A stretch of 64,000 nt of DNA from CAIXZV01 sp963697365 (GTDB lineage: Bacteria; Chloroflexota; Limnocylindria; Limnocylindrales; CSP1-4). Made by a program: the position numbers and the translations under genes. Each line of letters opens with the position of its first letter. Position 1 is the first letter of the stretch. Of this stretch, positions 27,146 through 35,220 are shown in pieces. Under the pieces are notes generated by a model. The model was not told the origin of the DNA. It did no database searches and was given only the letters and a program-made list of their open reading frames with translations. The DNA lies in assembly GCA_963697365.1 (NCBI GenBank), contig CAVONT010000021.1:258317-322316 (forward strand). The letters run 5' to 3'.

Positions 27146-27873
27146 CAGCGGCGCCTCCATGGGCGGTTGAAGCTCAGGAGCCAGCCGAGGATGCCCTTGC
27201 GTGGTTTGAGCTGCGGCTTCGCCTCCGGCTCGACCACCGCCTCCGGCTCGACCACCGCCTCCGGCTCGACCACCGCCTCCGGCTCGACCACCGCCTCCGG
27301 CTCGACCACCGCCTCCGGCTCGACCACCGCCTCCGGCTCGACCACCGCCTCCGGCTCGACCACCGCCTCCGGCTCGACCACCGCCTCCGGCTCGACCACC
27401 GCCTCCGGCTCGACCACCGCCTCCGGCTCGACCACCGCCTCCGGCTCGACCACCGCCTCCGGCTCGACGACCGCCTCCGGCTCGACCACCGCCTCCGGCT
27501 CGACGACCGCCTCCGGCTCGACCACCGCCTCCGGCTCGACCACCGCCTCCGGCTCGACCACCGCCTCCGGCGCTCCTGCCAGACCGCGCGCCCGCGCCAT
27601 CTCGGACAGCGACTCGCCGCGGTACCGGTGCACCTCGTCGAGCCGCTCCGCCAGCCGCTGGGCCGCCACGTTCTCGGGGTCGATCGCCAGGGCATCGCGC
27701 GCAAGGGACCACGCCAGCACGTCATCGCCGCGCTCGAGGGCCACACGGGCCAGCCCCACCACCGCGATCGAGTTGCGCGGGTCGGCGGCCGCGGCCTGGG
27801 CGTACATCCGCTCTGCCTGGTCCACCAGTCCCATCGTGATGGCGCGCTCGGCTTGGAGCAGCAGCTCGATCAT
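27145..27873 (-). CDS. TPR protein with 19-copy EAVVEP repeat tail
   Basis: The protein has 242 residues from ATG 27873. Residues about 1-85 contain two TPR-like helix pairs (LLLQAERAITMGLVDQAERMYAQ; AVVGLARVALERGDDVLAW). A linker (VHRYRGESLSEMARARG) follows, then nineteen perfect EAVVEP hexapeptides giving a long acidic rod, and a basic C-terminal end (KPQLKPRKGILGWLL, then FNRPWRRR). Codon choice between copies is almost identical, so the array is a young minisatellite. The 5' end overlaps cca by 4 bases and the 3' end couples to galE. The function is unknown; the acidic rod with a basic cap could tether or space partners. Confidence 0.7.
   Translation of the reverse strand: MIELLLQAERAITMGLVDQAERMYAQAAAADPRNSIAVVGLARVALERGDDVLAWSLARDALAIDPENVAAQRLAERLDEVHRYRGESLSEMARARGLAGAPEAVVEPEAVVEPEAVVEPEAVVEPEAVVEPEAVVEPEAVVEPEAVVEPEAVVEPEAVVEPEAVVEPEAVVEPEAVVEPEAVVEPEAVVEPEAVVEPEAVVEPEAVVEPEAVVEPEAKPQLKPRKGILGWLLSFNRPWRRR
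27221..27562 (-). repeat. 18-bp minisatellite, 19 tandem copies
   Basis: The 18-bp unit GCCTCCGGCTCGACCACC (plus strand) is repeated nineteen times without spacers. Only two copies carry a single-base variant (GACGACC). It encodes EAVVEP on the minus strand. The near-perfect identity implies rapid gain or loss of copies and probable length variation among strains. Confidence 0.95.
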
Positions 27874-29300
27874 CGGCTGGTCGGGTCGGCGTGGTCGGCG
27901 TGATCGGCGTGATCGGCGGGCGTTTCCATGTCCGCAAGCATGCCTTGAGCGAGCAGAAGAAGCGTTGCCCGCGTGTTGCATCCGGGATCCTCGAGCACCC
28001 TGTCCACCAGCGCGTCGATCAGGTGGCCCAGGTGCGGTCCCGGCGCCAGTCCAAGGTCGCGCATGAGGTCGTTGCCGTCGATCGCCAGCGCAAACCGGTC
28101 AAGCGCCGCCTCGGCCTCCAGTTCGGCGCGGACGCGCGACCGGAACGTGGCCAGCGCTGCGTCGTCCGGATCCTGCCCGCTGCCGATGTCGTCAGCCCGC
28201 CGCAGCTCGAACAGCGCCTCGACCCGATCAGGCCCTATCCGCTGGATGAACCGCCGGATCGCCGGATCACCGAAGGTCGGATCGGCGAAGAACATGTGGT
28301 GCCGGACGAGGTGCACGACCTCATCGGCGGCCGCCCTCGGGTACCGCATCCGCCGCAGCAGTCCGTCGGCCAGGCGGGCGCCGACCACCTCGTGGTGGTG
28401 GAAGTGCCCGTCGGCCAGCGTCGCAGGCTTGCCGATGTCGTGCAGCAGCGCGGCCAGCCGCACCACCGGCCGGTTCGCCGGCGCGGCGTCGACCGATCGG
28501 AGCGTGTGGTCCCAGAGATCCTCGCCCACGACCTTGTTCTGCGGCACGCCGCGCTGGGCCGCGAGGTCCGGTGCCAGCACGGCGAGCAGCCCCGTCTCCT
28601 GGGCGAGGCGGAGCCCGATCGACGGCTTGGGGGCCGCCAGGAGCTTCTCGAGCTCCATCCCGATCCGCTCGCCGGACAGGTGGGCGGCCAGCCCGGCGTT
28701 TGCCCTGATCGCCGCGAGGGTCGCCGGCTCCACCGCGAACTCGAGCGTCGCCGCCAGCCGCACCGCGCGCACCATCCGCAGCGCGTCCTCCTGGAACCTG
28801 GCATTCGGGTCGCCCACTGCCCGCAGCAGCCGGCCAGACACGTCCTCCACGCCACGGAACGGATCGACCAGGTGGTCGGCGGCTTCGAACGACGTCCGGC
28901 CGTACGCGATGGCGTTCACCGTGAAGTCGCGGCGCGCAAGATCGGCCACCACGTCGTCACCGAACTCCACCCGGTGGGGCCGCCTGAAGTCCGCGTAGTC
29001 GTGCTCGGACCGGAAGGTGGTGATCTCGAAGACGTCGTCATCGCGCCGGACTGCCACGGTGCCGAACCGGTTCTCGTACACCGCGCCGGGGAGCAGGGCG
29101 ACGACCTCGTCCGGCCGGGCCGACGTCGTCAGGTCCCAGTCGGCAGCCTCGCGACCCAGCAGCACGTCGCGAGTGCATCCGCCCACGACGTAGGCTGCGT
29201 GGCCCGCCTCCACGAGCCGCTCCGAGATCGCTCGGACGGCGCCAGGGATCGCCTGGTCCAGGCGTGCGGCGGCAGCCGGAGGGGGCTCGGGCGAGGCCAC
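27870..29300 (-). CDS. cca: CCA tRNA nucleotidyltransferase / poly(A) polymerase family with HD domain
   Basis: The intact 476-residue protein starts from GTG 29300. The nucleotidyltransferase head reads AAYVVGGCTRDVLLGREAADWDLTTSA with the G-G-x-x-R-D and D-x-D catalytic motif. FEITTFR, DLARRDFTVNAIAY, LVDPFRGVEDVSGRLLRAVG and FQEDALRMVRAVRLAATL follow. An HD-type hydrolase region appears as RLAALLHDIGKPATL and VRHHMFFADP. It adds or repairs the CCA 3' end of tRNAs. The C terminus ends in a short ADH-ADH-ADH repeat. It overlaps the TPR gene start (ATGA). Confidence 0.9.
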   Translation of the reverse strand: MASPEPPPAAAARLDQAIPGAVRAISERLVEAGHAAYVVGGCTRDVLLGREAADWDLTTSARPDEVVALLPGAVYENRFGTVAVRRDDDVFEITTFRSEHDYADFRRPHRVEFGDDVVADLARRDFTVNAIAYGRTSFEAADHLVDPFRGVEDVSGRLLRAVGDPNARFQEDALRMVRAVRLAATLEFAVEPATLAAIRANAGLAAHLSGERIGMELEKLLAAPKPSIGLRLAQETGLLAVLAPDLAAQRGVPQNKVVGEDLWDHTLRSVDAAPANRPVVRLAALLHDIGKPATLADGHFHHHEVVGARLADGLLRRMRYPRAAADEVVHLVRHHMFFADPTFGDPAIRRFIQRIGPDRVEALFELRRADDIGSGQDPDDAALATFRSRVRAELEAEAALDRFALAIDGNDLMRDLGLAPGPHLGHLIDALVDRVLEDPGCNTRATLLLLAQGMLADMETPADHADHADHADPTSR

Positions 29301-29303
29301 GGG

Positions 29304-30008
29304 TCAGTTCCGGCCGAGGAACAGGTAGTCGCGCCAGGACTCGTTGCGCTCGTTTGCGAGGTACGGCGAGAACAGCGAGTAGACGTCGCTTCGCGGTTCG
29401 AACGGCTGGCGCGCGAGATGCATCCGCGCCTCCTCCGGTGTCCGGCCGCCCTTGCGGTGGTTGCACGGCTTGCAGGCCGCCACGAGGTTCTCCCACGAAT
29501 GGGCCCCGCCGCGATGACGTGGGAGCACGTGGTCGAGCGTCAGGTCGGAGCCGCTGTGGCCGCAGTACTGGCAGGTGTGCCGGTCGCGGGCGAAGACCTC
29601 GCGGCGCGTGAGCTTGACGCGAGGCCGCGGCCGGCGGACCTGGTGCTGGAGGCGGATGACCGACGGCGCGCGATAGACGGCACGGACCGTCCGGATGTCA
29701 GCGTGGTCGTACGCGAGAACCTCCGCCCGCGACCCGAAGACGAGCCGGAACGCGCGCGGCAGGTTCGTCACGTTGAGGGGCTCGTAGTTCTGGTTCAGAA
29801 CGAGGACGACCCCGTCGAGGGGGCGAACCGAACCACGGCCGACGGCGGGTCCTTGCGGACCGGTGGCGGGTGCGCCTGCGACCGTGTGCGCGAGGCTGGT
29901 GCGGACGTGCGTCTCGGTCAGGGACTCCGTTCTGCCGCGATCAGACCAGCGGCGGGTCCATCTCCCGCTCGATGCGGGCGATCTCGATCTCGATCCGGCC
30001 GACGTCAT
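29304..30008 (-). CDS. HNH endonuclease family protein
   Basis: The core of about 165 residues begins LDGVVLVLNQNYEPLNVTNLPRAFRLV and ends SWRDYLFLGRN. It contains the HNH nuclease signature: CQYCG, then LTLDHVLPRHRGGAHSWENLVAACKPCNHRKGGRT, with both Cys pairs for structural zinc and the catalytic His. The start is uncertain. ATG 30008 overlaps the upstream small gene by 68 bases, and the first 60 or so residues are compositionally poor, so a later non-ATG start (for example CTG 29921) is possible. Stand-alone HNH proteins of this type are common in GC-rich bacteria; their substrate is unknown. It precedes cca by 3 bp. Confidence 0.75.
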   Translation of the reverse strand: MTSAGSRSRSPASSGRWTRRWSDRGRTESLTETHVRTSLAHTVAGAPATGPQGPAVGRGSVRPLDGVVLVLNQNYEPLNVTNLPRAFRLVFGSRAEVLAYDHADIRTVRAVYRAPSVIRLQHQVRRPRPRVKLTRREVFARDRHTCQYCGHSGSDLTLDHVLPRHRGGAHSWENLVAACKPCNHRKGGRTPEEARMHLARQPFEPRSDVYSLFSPYLANERNESWRDYLFLGRN

Positions 30009-30138
30009 GCGACGCCTGCTCCCACTCCGGGCTGCCGCCGACCGCCGACGTCCTGCGCTTGCGGGCCTCGGCGTGCTGGGCCATCAACTCCTCACGGGTC
30101 TTCCCGAGGACGAGATCGGTGGCGTGGTGGTCGGACAT
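29941..30138 (-). CDS. small helical protein of unknown function
   Basis: This 65-residue protein starts at MSDHHATD, chosen because GGAGGA lies 6 bases before that ATG. It is rich in Glu, Arg, Ala and Ile, and the second half (SHDVGRIEIEIARIEREMD) is a strong amphipathic helix. I recognise no family. It lies upstream of and overlaps the HNH gene frame, which suggests one transcript. Confidence 0.5.
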   Translation of the reverse strand: MSDHHATDLVLGKTREELMAQHAEARKRRTSAVGGSPEWEQASHDVGRIEIEIARIEREMDPPLV

Positions 30139-30265
30139 GGTTCCTCCGTGCATCAGGCGAAGGGTAGCGCGCCGCGCGAATGACGGCGCCGCGAGCACGT
30201 CCGGACCCGGCCACGCCCTCTCCCAGCCCGCAGCCCGCAGACTCCAGACCGTCAGACCTCAGCCC

Positions 30266-31690
30266 TCAGCCCGCGGGCGGGATGTTGTGATTGATCCTGA
30301 GCAGGTTCGCCGGGTCGTACGTGCGCTTGATCTCTGCCAGGCGTGCCAGCTTGGCCGGCCCGTAGACGGCCAGCGCCTTCGCCTGGACCTCCCCGTCGTC
30401 CTCGCGGCCCATGAAGTTCACGTACTGGCGGTCCATCGCGAGCGGCCGCAGGCCATCCGAGAAGCCCTTGACCCAGGCGACGTTCGCCTCGTCGTCCTCC
30501 GGATCGGCCCAGAACCCGTAGATGTTCAGCCACAGGTGCGCCGACCGGTCGGGGAACGCGGTCGCGTCCTCGGGCACCCGCGCGAAGGCGCCGCGCATGA
30601 AGTGCAGGTCCACCGCCGTGCCGACGCGGGCCTGGGCGCCGCAGCCCTCCTCGATCGCATCGAGCACCGCGTCGTCATCGCCCGCGAACCAGGCGTTGCG
30701 CCAGTACGCCCGGACGCCCCTGGGCATGGCAGTGTCGAAGGCCGACTGGAAGGCCGTCCACGGTGTCGGGTCGGTCATCGCGACGTCGGGAGGGCAGGCG
30801 TCCACGAGCCCCTGGACCACCGCCCGGCCCGTCTCGTGGTCGTGCCCCGCCCAGGCGTAGCCGGCGAACATCAGGGGGCGGTCGCCCATCTCCCAGTCGG
30901 CAGGCGGGACCATGAACGTCACGATCGGTGTGAGCTCGTCGGGCAGGGTCGCCGTCCATGTCCGCCAGGCACGAAGGGCCTCGCCCCAGCGCGGACGCTC
31001 GTAGACCAGCGAGCCCGCGAACGCCTCGGGTCCGTGCGGGTAGGCACGGAAGGTGAACGACGTCACGACGCCGAAGTTGCCCCCGCCGCCGCGCAGCGCC
31101 CAGAAGAGGTCGGGATGGGTCGTCGCGTCGGCGCGCACCGGCTGCCGTCGGGCAGGATCACGTCGGCCGCCACGAGGTTGTCGATCGTGAGCCCGTACCG
31201 GCGCGTCAGCCAGCCGACACCACCGCCCAGGGTGAAGCCCGCGATCCCGGTGCCCGAGACCACGCCGATGGGCACCGCGAGGCCGTGCGGCGCCGTCGCC
31301 GGCGTCCACGTCGCGGAGCGTGGCGCCCGCCTCCACGCGGACCAGGCCGGCGGTCACATCCACCTCGACCCGGGTGCGGCCCCCCATGTCGAGCACGATG
31401 CCGCCGTCCACGGTGCCGTTGCCGGCCACGTTGTGGCCGCCGCCCCGGATCGCGAGCGGCAGCCCCGTCGAGCGCGCCAGGGCGAGCACGGCCATCACGT
31501 CGCCGTCGTCTGCGGCCCGCACGATCACCGCGGGGTGCTTGTCGATCATCCCGTTCCAGACACGGCGGGCCTCGTCGTAGGTGGCGTCGCCGGGGATGAC
31601 CACCTCGCCGGTGACACGCGCGCGGAGCGAGGCGAGGTCGGCAGGCCGGGGGTCGTCGGCGGGGGCCTGGGTGTCGTCAGCGGGGCGCAT
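30266..31690 (-). CDS. FAD-linked oxidase, berberine bridge enzyme-like (two frameshifts)
   Basis: This is a BBE/6-HDNO-type flavoprotein of about 475 residues. The FAD-binding PCMH domain shows PLAIRGGGHNVAGNGTVDGG, with the His that usually carries the covalent FAD. It continues IGVVSGTGIAGFTLGGGVGWLTRRYGL and HPDLFWALRGGGGNFGVV. The C-terminal BBE segment ends RTYDPANLLRINHNIPP. Two compensating frame changes, near 31300 and 31135, swap the middle 60 residues into another frame. Such enzymes oxidise sugars, amines or secondary metabolites with O2. It stands alone, head to head with the GlxA-type regulator, which probably controls it. Confidence 0.8.
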   Translation of the reverse strand: MRPADDTQAPADDPRPADLASLRARVTGEVVIPGDATYDEARRVWNGMIDKHPAVIVRAADDGDVMAVLALARSTGLPLAIRGGGHNVAGNGTVDGGIVLDMGGRTRVEVDVTAGLVRVEAGATLRDVDAGDGAARPRGAHRRGLGHRDRGLHPGRWCRLADAPVRAHDRQPRGGRRDPARRQPVRADATTHPDLFWALRGGGGNFGVVTSFTFRAYPHGPEAFAGSLVYERPRWGEALRAWRTWTATLPDELTPIVTFMVPPADWEMGDRPLMFAGYAWAGHDHETGRAVVQGLVDACPPDVAMTDPTPWTAFQSAFDTAMPRGVRAYWRNAWFAGDDDAVLDAIEEGCGAQARVGTAVDLHFMRGAFARVPEDATAFPDRSAHLWLNIYGFWADPEDDEANVAWVKGFSDGLRPLAMDRQYVNFMGREDDGEVQAKALAVYGPAKLARLAEIKRTYDPANLLRINHNIPPAG

Positions 31691-31796
31691 CGGCGTGGAT
31701 CCTCGTGGAGCCCGCTGGAGCGGCGGGACGTGATGGGTAGTGTCCACGCATGCGTGTCATGCTGGAAGAGACGGAATCGCTGTAACCGGGGCAAAC

Positions 31797-32810
31797 ATGA
31801 CAACACGCCGCCGCCCGGCCATCGCGCTGCTGGTCGCGCCCGAGACCTCGGCGTCGGTCCTGTACGGCCTGTACGACGTGCTCGGGACCGTAGGACCGAT
31901 GTGGCCGGACATGACGGCGGCCCAGCCCGGCGACTCGCTGCTTGACGTGAGGATCGTCGCCGCCACCTCCGATCCCCTCCGGTGCTTCGGGAACATCCTC
32001 GTCGAGCCCCACGCCGCGCTGGACGACGCGGGCGACCTCGACGCGATCGTGATCTGCGACATGTACACGCCGATCGACACGCCGCCTGCTGGTCGCCATG
32101 CGGCTGAGACCGCGTGGCTTCGCCGCCAGCACGACCAGGGCGTCCTGATCACGAGCGTGTGCACGGGCTCCCTGCTCCTCGCGGAGACCGGGCTGCTCGA
32201 CGGGCGGACGTGCGCCGGGCACTGGGCGTATACGGATCTCTTCGCGCAGGCCTACCCGAAGATCCGTTTCCACCCGGGCGCCATCCTCGATACCAGCGCC
32301 GAGGCCGATGGCCTGGTCACGGCCGGCGGCGTGACCTCGTGGCAGGACCTCGCGCTCCACCTGATCGGGCGCCTGTGCGGCACGGAGCACGCCGTACGCA
32401 CGGCAAGGGTCTACCTGTTCGGCGGCCACGAGGACGGCCAACTTCCGTTCAGCGCGATGAGCCGGCACATCCGCCTGGACGACCGCGTGATCAGGGACTG
32501 CCTGGCCTGGATCGAGGAGCACCCGGCCGAGCCGAACCCGGTCACCGCGATGGTGGAGCGGTCCGGCCTCACGGAGCGCACGTTCGCGCGCCGCTTCCGG
32601 GCGTCGACGGGCCGACGTCCCATCGAGCACGTGCACGCCCTGCGGATCGAGCGCGCCCGGACCCTGCTCGAGGCCGGGGATCGGACCGTGGACGACGTCG
32701 GGTACGAGGTCGGGTATGCCGATCCCACGTTCTTCCGGCGGCTGTTCAGGCGGACCACGGGGCTGACGCCGGCTGCCTACCGGCGGAAGATGGCGCCGGT
32801 CGCACGCTAG
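31797..32810 (+). CDS. GlxA-family transcriptional regulator (DJ-1/PfpI domain plus AraC helix-turn-helix)
   Basis: The intact 337-residue protein starts at ATG 31797. The N-terminal DJ-1/PfpI-like domain (about 10-200) includes AIVICDMYTP and the nucleophile-elbow region VLITSVCTGSLLLAETGLLDG. The C-terminal AraC domain (about 230-335) has two helix-turn-helices: NPVTAMVERSGLTERTFARRFRASTG, then the second in TVDDVGYEVGYADPTFFRRLFRRTTGLTPAAYR. Members sense small nitrogenous or quaternary compounds. The divergent FAD oxidase gene begins 106 bp away and is the likely target. Confidence 0.85.
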   Translation: MTTRRRPAIALLVAPETSASVLYGLYDVLGTVGPMWPDMTAAQPGDSLLDVRIVAATSDPLRCFGNILVEPHAALDDAGDLDAIVICDMYTPIDTPPAGRHAAETAWLRRQHDQGVLITSVCTGSLLLAETGLLDGRTCAGHWAYTDLFAQAYPKIRFHPGAILDTSAEADGLVTAGGVTSWQDLALHLIGRLCGTEHAVRTARVYLFGGHEDGQLPFSAMSRHIRLDDRVIRDCLAWIEEHPAEPNPVTAMVERSGLTERTFARRFRASTGRRPIEHVHALRIERARTLLEAGDRTVDDVGYEVGYADPTFFRRLFRRTTGLTPAAYRRKMAPVAR

Positions 32811-32834
32811 CGCGAGGGGCGGCAAGCCCGAGGC

Positions 32835-33338
32835 CTATCCGGGCCGCACGACGAGGATCAGGAGCCCCAGCAGGACGAGCGCCACGTGGACGCCGATGAG
32901 CGCCCAGCGACCGGGCGCCACGGGATCATCGAGCGCCGGCGGCACCGGCAGGATGCGGTACCAGGTCCAGAGCCCCAGGGTGCCGCCGAGCAGGACGCCG
33001 GCCGTGACCAGCAGCCAGCCCACCTGCATCCCGCTCACACCCTGGGCCCAGCCCAGCGACAGCGCGACCAGGGCGAGGGACACGAGCGTCGCCGGGACGA
33101 CCAGCAGGTAGCGGGCCACCGGTCGCGCCAGGCTCCACGCGAGGACCGAGGGCATCAGCACCCAGCCCGCCACCAGCAGCCCGATGATGAGCCACGACGC
33201 GCCGCCGAGCGCCGCCAGCCCCGCGATGGCACCCAGTGCGACGAGGCTCACCACCGTGAGGCGCCGGACCCGTCGCTGCATCCTCGGGTCAGTGGTGAGC
33301 TCTAGGGGAACGCGCCGCCCTGCAACGGGATGGATCAC
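32835..33338 (-). CDS. five-helix membrane protein
   Basis: The protein has 167 residues from GTG 33338, which overlaps the preceding stop (GTGA). A short basic N terminus (ELTTDPRMQRRVRRL) is followed by about five hydrophobic helices such as LTVVSLVALGAIAGLAALGG, WLIIGLLVAGWVLMP and ALIGVHVALVLLGLLILVV. I know no matching family. It is the last gene of a three-gene set with another membrane protein and a radical SAM protein. Confidence 0.6.
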   Translation of the reverse strand: MIHPVAGRRVPLELTTDPRMQRRVRRLTVVSLVALGAIAGLAALGGASWLIIGLLVAGWVLMPSVLAWSLARPVARYLLVVPATLVSLALVALSLGWAQGVSGMQVGWLLVTAGVLLGGTLGLWTWYRILPVPPALDDPVAPGRWALIGVHVALVLLGLLILVVRPG

Positions 33339-33742
33339 CTCACGGCTCCCGGGTGACGCCGCAGGAACACGAGGAACGCGACGAGGAACGCGAGATCGGC
33401 GAAGGCCCACGGGATGAAGAACACACTCGGGATCATCCCGAGGAGGAGGTACCAGGCGGCCAGCCCCGTGTAGCCGGCCTTGTAGATCACGCCCACCCAG
33501 ACGATCGCCCGGTTGGCGATCGCATCCCACCAGGCGAACAGGTAGCTGACACCCTGGACGGTCACGAAGACGGCGGCGAGCTGGATGTACGCGACATGGG
33601 GCGGGCCGACCATGCCGATGGCATCGAGGACGGCCTCGCCGGCCACAAGGAAGGCGATCCCCAAGGCGATGTCGTACACCGCCGCGACGAGGAACAGCAG
33701 GCGCCACCCGGTGGTGACACCGTGCGTGCTCGATCCGGTCAT
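33335..33742 (-). CDS. four-helix membrane protein
   Basis: The protein has 135 residues and about four transmembrane helices (LLFLVAAVYDIALGIAFLVAG, VAYIQLAAVFVTVQGVSYLF, AIVWVGVIYKAGYTGLAAWY, FADLAFLVAFLVFL). The layout resembles small DoxX-like or unnamed four-helix proteins. It overlaps the radical SAM gene by 4 bases (ATGA) and the next membrane gene by 4 bases. The function is unknown. Confidence 0.6.
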   Translation of the reverse strand: MTGSSTHGVTTGWRLLFLVAAVYDIALGIAFLVAGEAVLDAIGMVGPPHVAYIQLAAVFVTVQGVSYLFAWWDAIANRAIVWVGVIYKAGYTGLAAWYLLLGMIPSVFFIPWAFADLAFLVAFLVFLRRHPGAVR

Positions 33743-35070
33743 GCGTGCACCTCCACCCGGACCTCGCGCCGGTGCGCCCGGCGCTGAGCCCAGAAGCGAT
33801 CCCTCCGGGCATCCCGCTCCTCGACCGTGTACAGGCGCCGGGCCAGGCCCAGCAGCCCTGCCTGCAGTTCGTCGGCCGTCATGCGCTGTGGCCGGAAGTT
33901 CACGTCGAACAGGCTGCAGCGGTCCCACGCGGTCGGCTCCAGCAGCCGGCCTTCGGCGAGGAGCCGCTCGTAGAGCGGGGTCCCCGGGAACGGGGTCATC
34001 ACCGTGATCTGCACATCGAACTGACCGCTGGCGGCGGCGAACGCCTCGACGGCGTCGAACACGTCCGGTCCGTCGCCGTCGAGCCCGAGGACGAAGCAGC
34101 CGTTGACCGCGATGCCGTGGCCCTGGATCACCCGGATGTCCTCGAGGTAGCGCGGCTGGCGCCCGAGTTTCCAGTTTCGGCGCTGCTCGATGCCGTCCAC
34201 CCCGGACGTCGTCGGGCTCTCGAGGCCGATCAGCAGTTCCCGGCAGCCGGACTCGCGCATGAGGTCGAGCAGCTCGGGGTCGTCGGCGATCGAGATGTCG
34301 GATTCGCTGAACCAGTGGACCCGCTCCGGGATGAGCGCCCGGAGGAGCTCCTTGCTGTGGCGGCGGCTCGCGAAGCTGTTGTCGTCGGCGAACTCGATGA
34401 ACGGGTGCGGCCACAGCTGCTTGATGGCGCGCACCTCGGCCAGCACGCGCTCTACGGGCTTCGTCTTGTACAGCGGGGTCAGCCGCATCGAGGCGGCGCA
34501 GAACTCGCAGCGCCACGGGCAGCCCCGCTGGGTCTGGACCGTCAGCCGGTTGTAGCGGTCGATGTCGAGCAGGTCGAAGCGCGGCATCGGCGAGTCCGCG
34601 AGGTCGAACTCGCGCCCTTCCGGCGCGTAGACGTGCGACAGGCGCCCGTGCTGGAGATCGCGCATCACGTCGGGCCAGCCCAACTCGCCCTCGCCGAGCA
34701 CGACGGCATCGGCATGCTCGAGCGCCTCATGGGGCAGCGCCGACACGTGGAGACCACCCAGGACGACCTTCACGCCGGCGGCCCGGAACCGGTCGGCGAG
34801 GGTGTAGGCATCCCGGATCTGCGCCGAGTACGAGGAGATCGCGGCGACATCGCACGGTGGAAGCTCGGCGAGCGCCGTGATGTCCGGGACCTCGTGGTAG
34901 GTCACGTCGACATCGTCAGGGGTCATCCCGGCCAGGGTGAGGAGGCCGAGGCTGGGCAGCGAGGCGATCACCTCGCTGCGCTCCACGAAGCCTGGGAGCG
35001 TGAGGCCCACCTCCATCAGGGCCGGGTTGGAGGAGCGGACGCCGCTGATGGCAACGAAAGCGACCTGCAT
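33739..35070 (-). CDS. B12-binding-domain radical SAM protein
   Basis: The intact 443-residue frame is headed MQVAFVAISGVRSSNPALMEVG. An N-terminal cobalamin-binding-like Rossmann region (CDVAAISSYSAQIRDAY, VVLGGLHVSALP, DAVVLGEGE) precedes the radical SAM core. That core has the cluster motif C-x3-C-x2-C in TQRGCPWRCEFCAAS, then FIEFADDNSFASRR, LLIGLESP and VNGCFVLGLDGD. Members with this architecture do methylations or ring rearrangements in lipid, hopanoid or chlorin metabolism. The C-terminal region is typical of the Elp3-like subgroup. The two membrane proteins behind it may be part of the same lipid-related pathway; the substrate is unknown. Confidence 0.8.
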   Translation of the reverse strand: MQVAFVAISGVRSSNPALMEVGLTLPGFVERSEVIASLPSLGLLTLAGMTPDDVDVTYHEVPDITALAELPPCDVAAISSYSAQIRDAYTLADRFRAAGVKVVLGGLHVSALPHEALEHADAVVLGEGELGWPDVMRDLQHGRLSHVYAPEGREFDLADSPMPRFDLLDIDRYNRLTVQTQRGCPWRCEFCAASMRLTPLYKTKPVERVLAEVRAIKQLWPHPFIEFADDNSFASRRHSKELLRALIPERVHWFSESDISIADDPELLDLMRESGCRELLIGLESPTTSGVDGIEQRRNWKLGRQPRYLEDIRVIQGHGIAVNGCFVLGLDGDGPDVFDAVEAFAAASGQFDVQITVMTPFPGTPLYERLLAEGRLLEPTAWDRCSLFDVNFRPQRMTADELQAGLLGLARRLYTVEERDARRDRFWAQRRAHRREVRVEVHA

Positions 35071-35220
35071 CGCACACCGTCCTTGCTCGCCGGGACTGCC
35101 CCGGGCCCTGATGCCGGCCGATCGTCCTGCACCATGCATGCGACGCCAAGAGCCATCGGGCGTGACATCGCGCGCCAGGAACGGTCGGGCGGGCGCGCCC
35201 CGCCGACGGGCGGACCGGCC

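Noticed and set aside
27221..27562. A repeat array that could look like a CRISPR
   Set aside because: Units are 18 bp, head to tail and without spacers, and they encode a clean EAVVEP peptide repeat inside a protein gene.
26306..28066. Long plus-strand frame with a GSTTAS repeat
   Set aside because: It is the opposite strand of the galE, TPR and cca region; its repeat is the antisense of EAVVEP and it has no recognisable domain.
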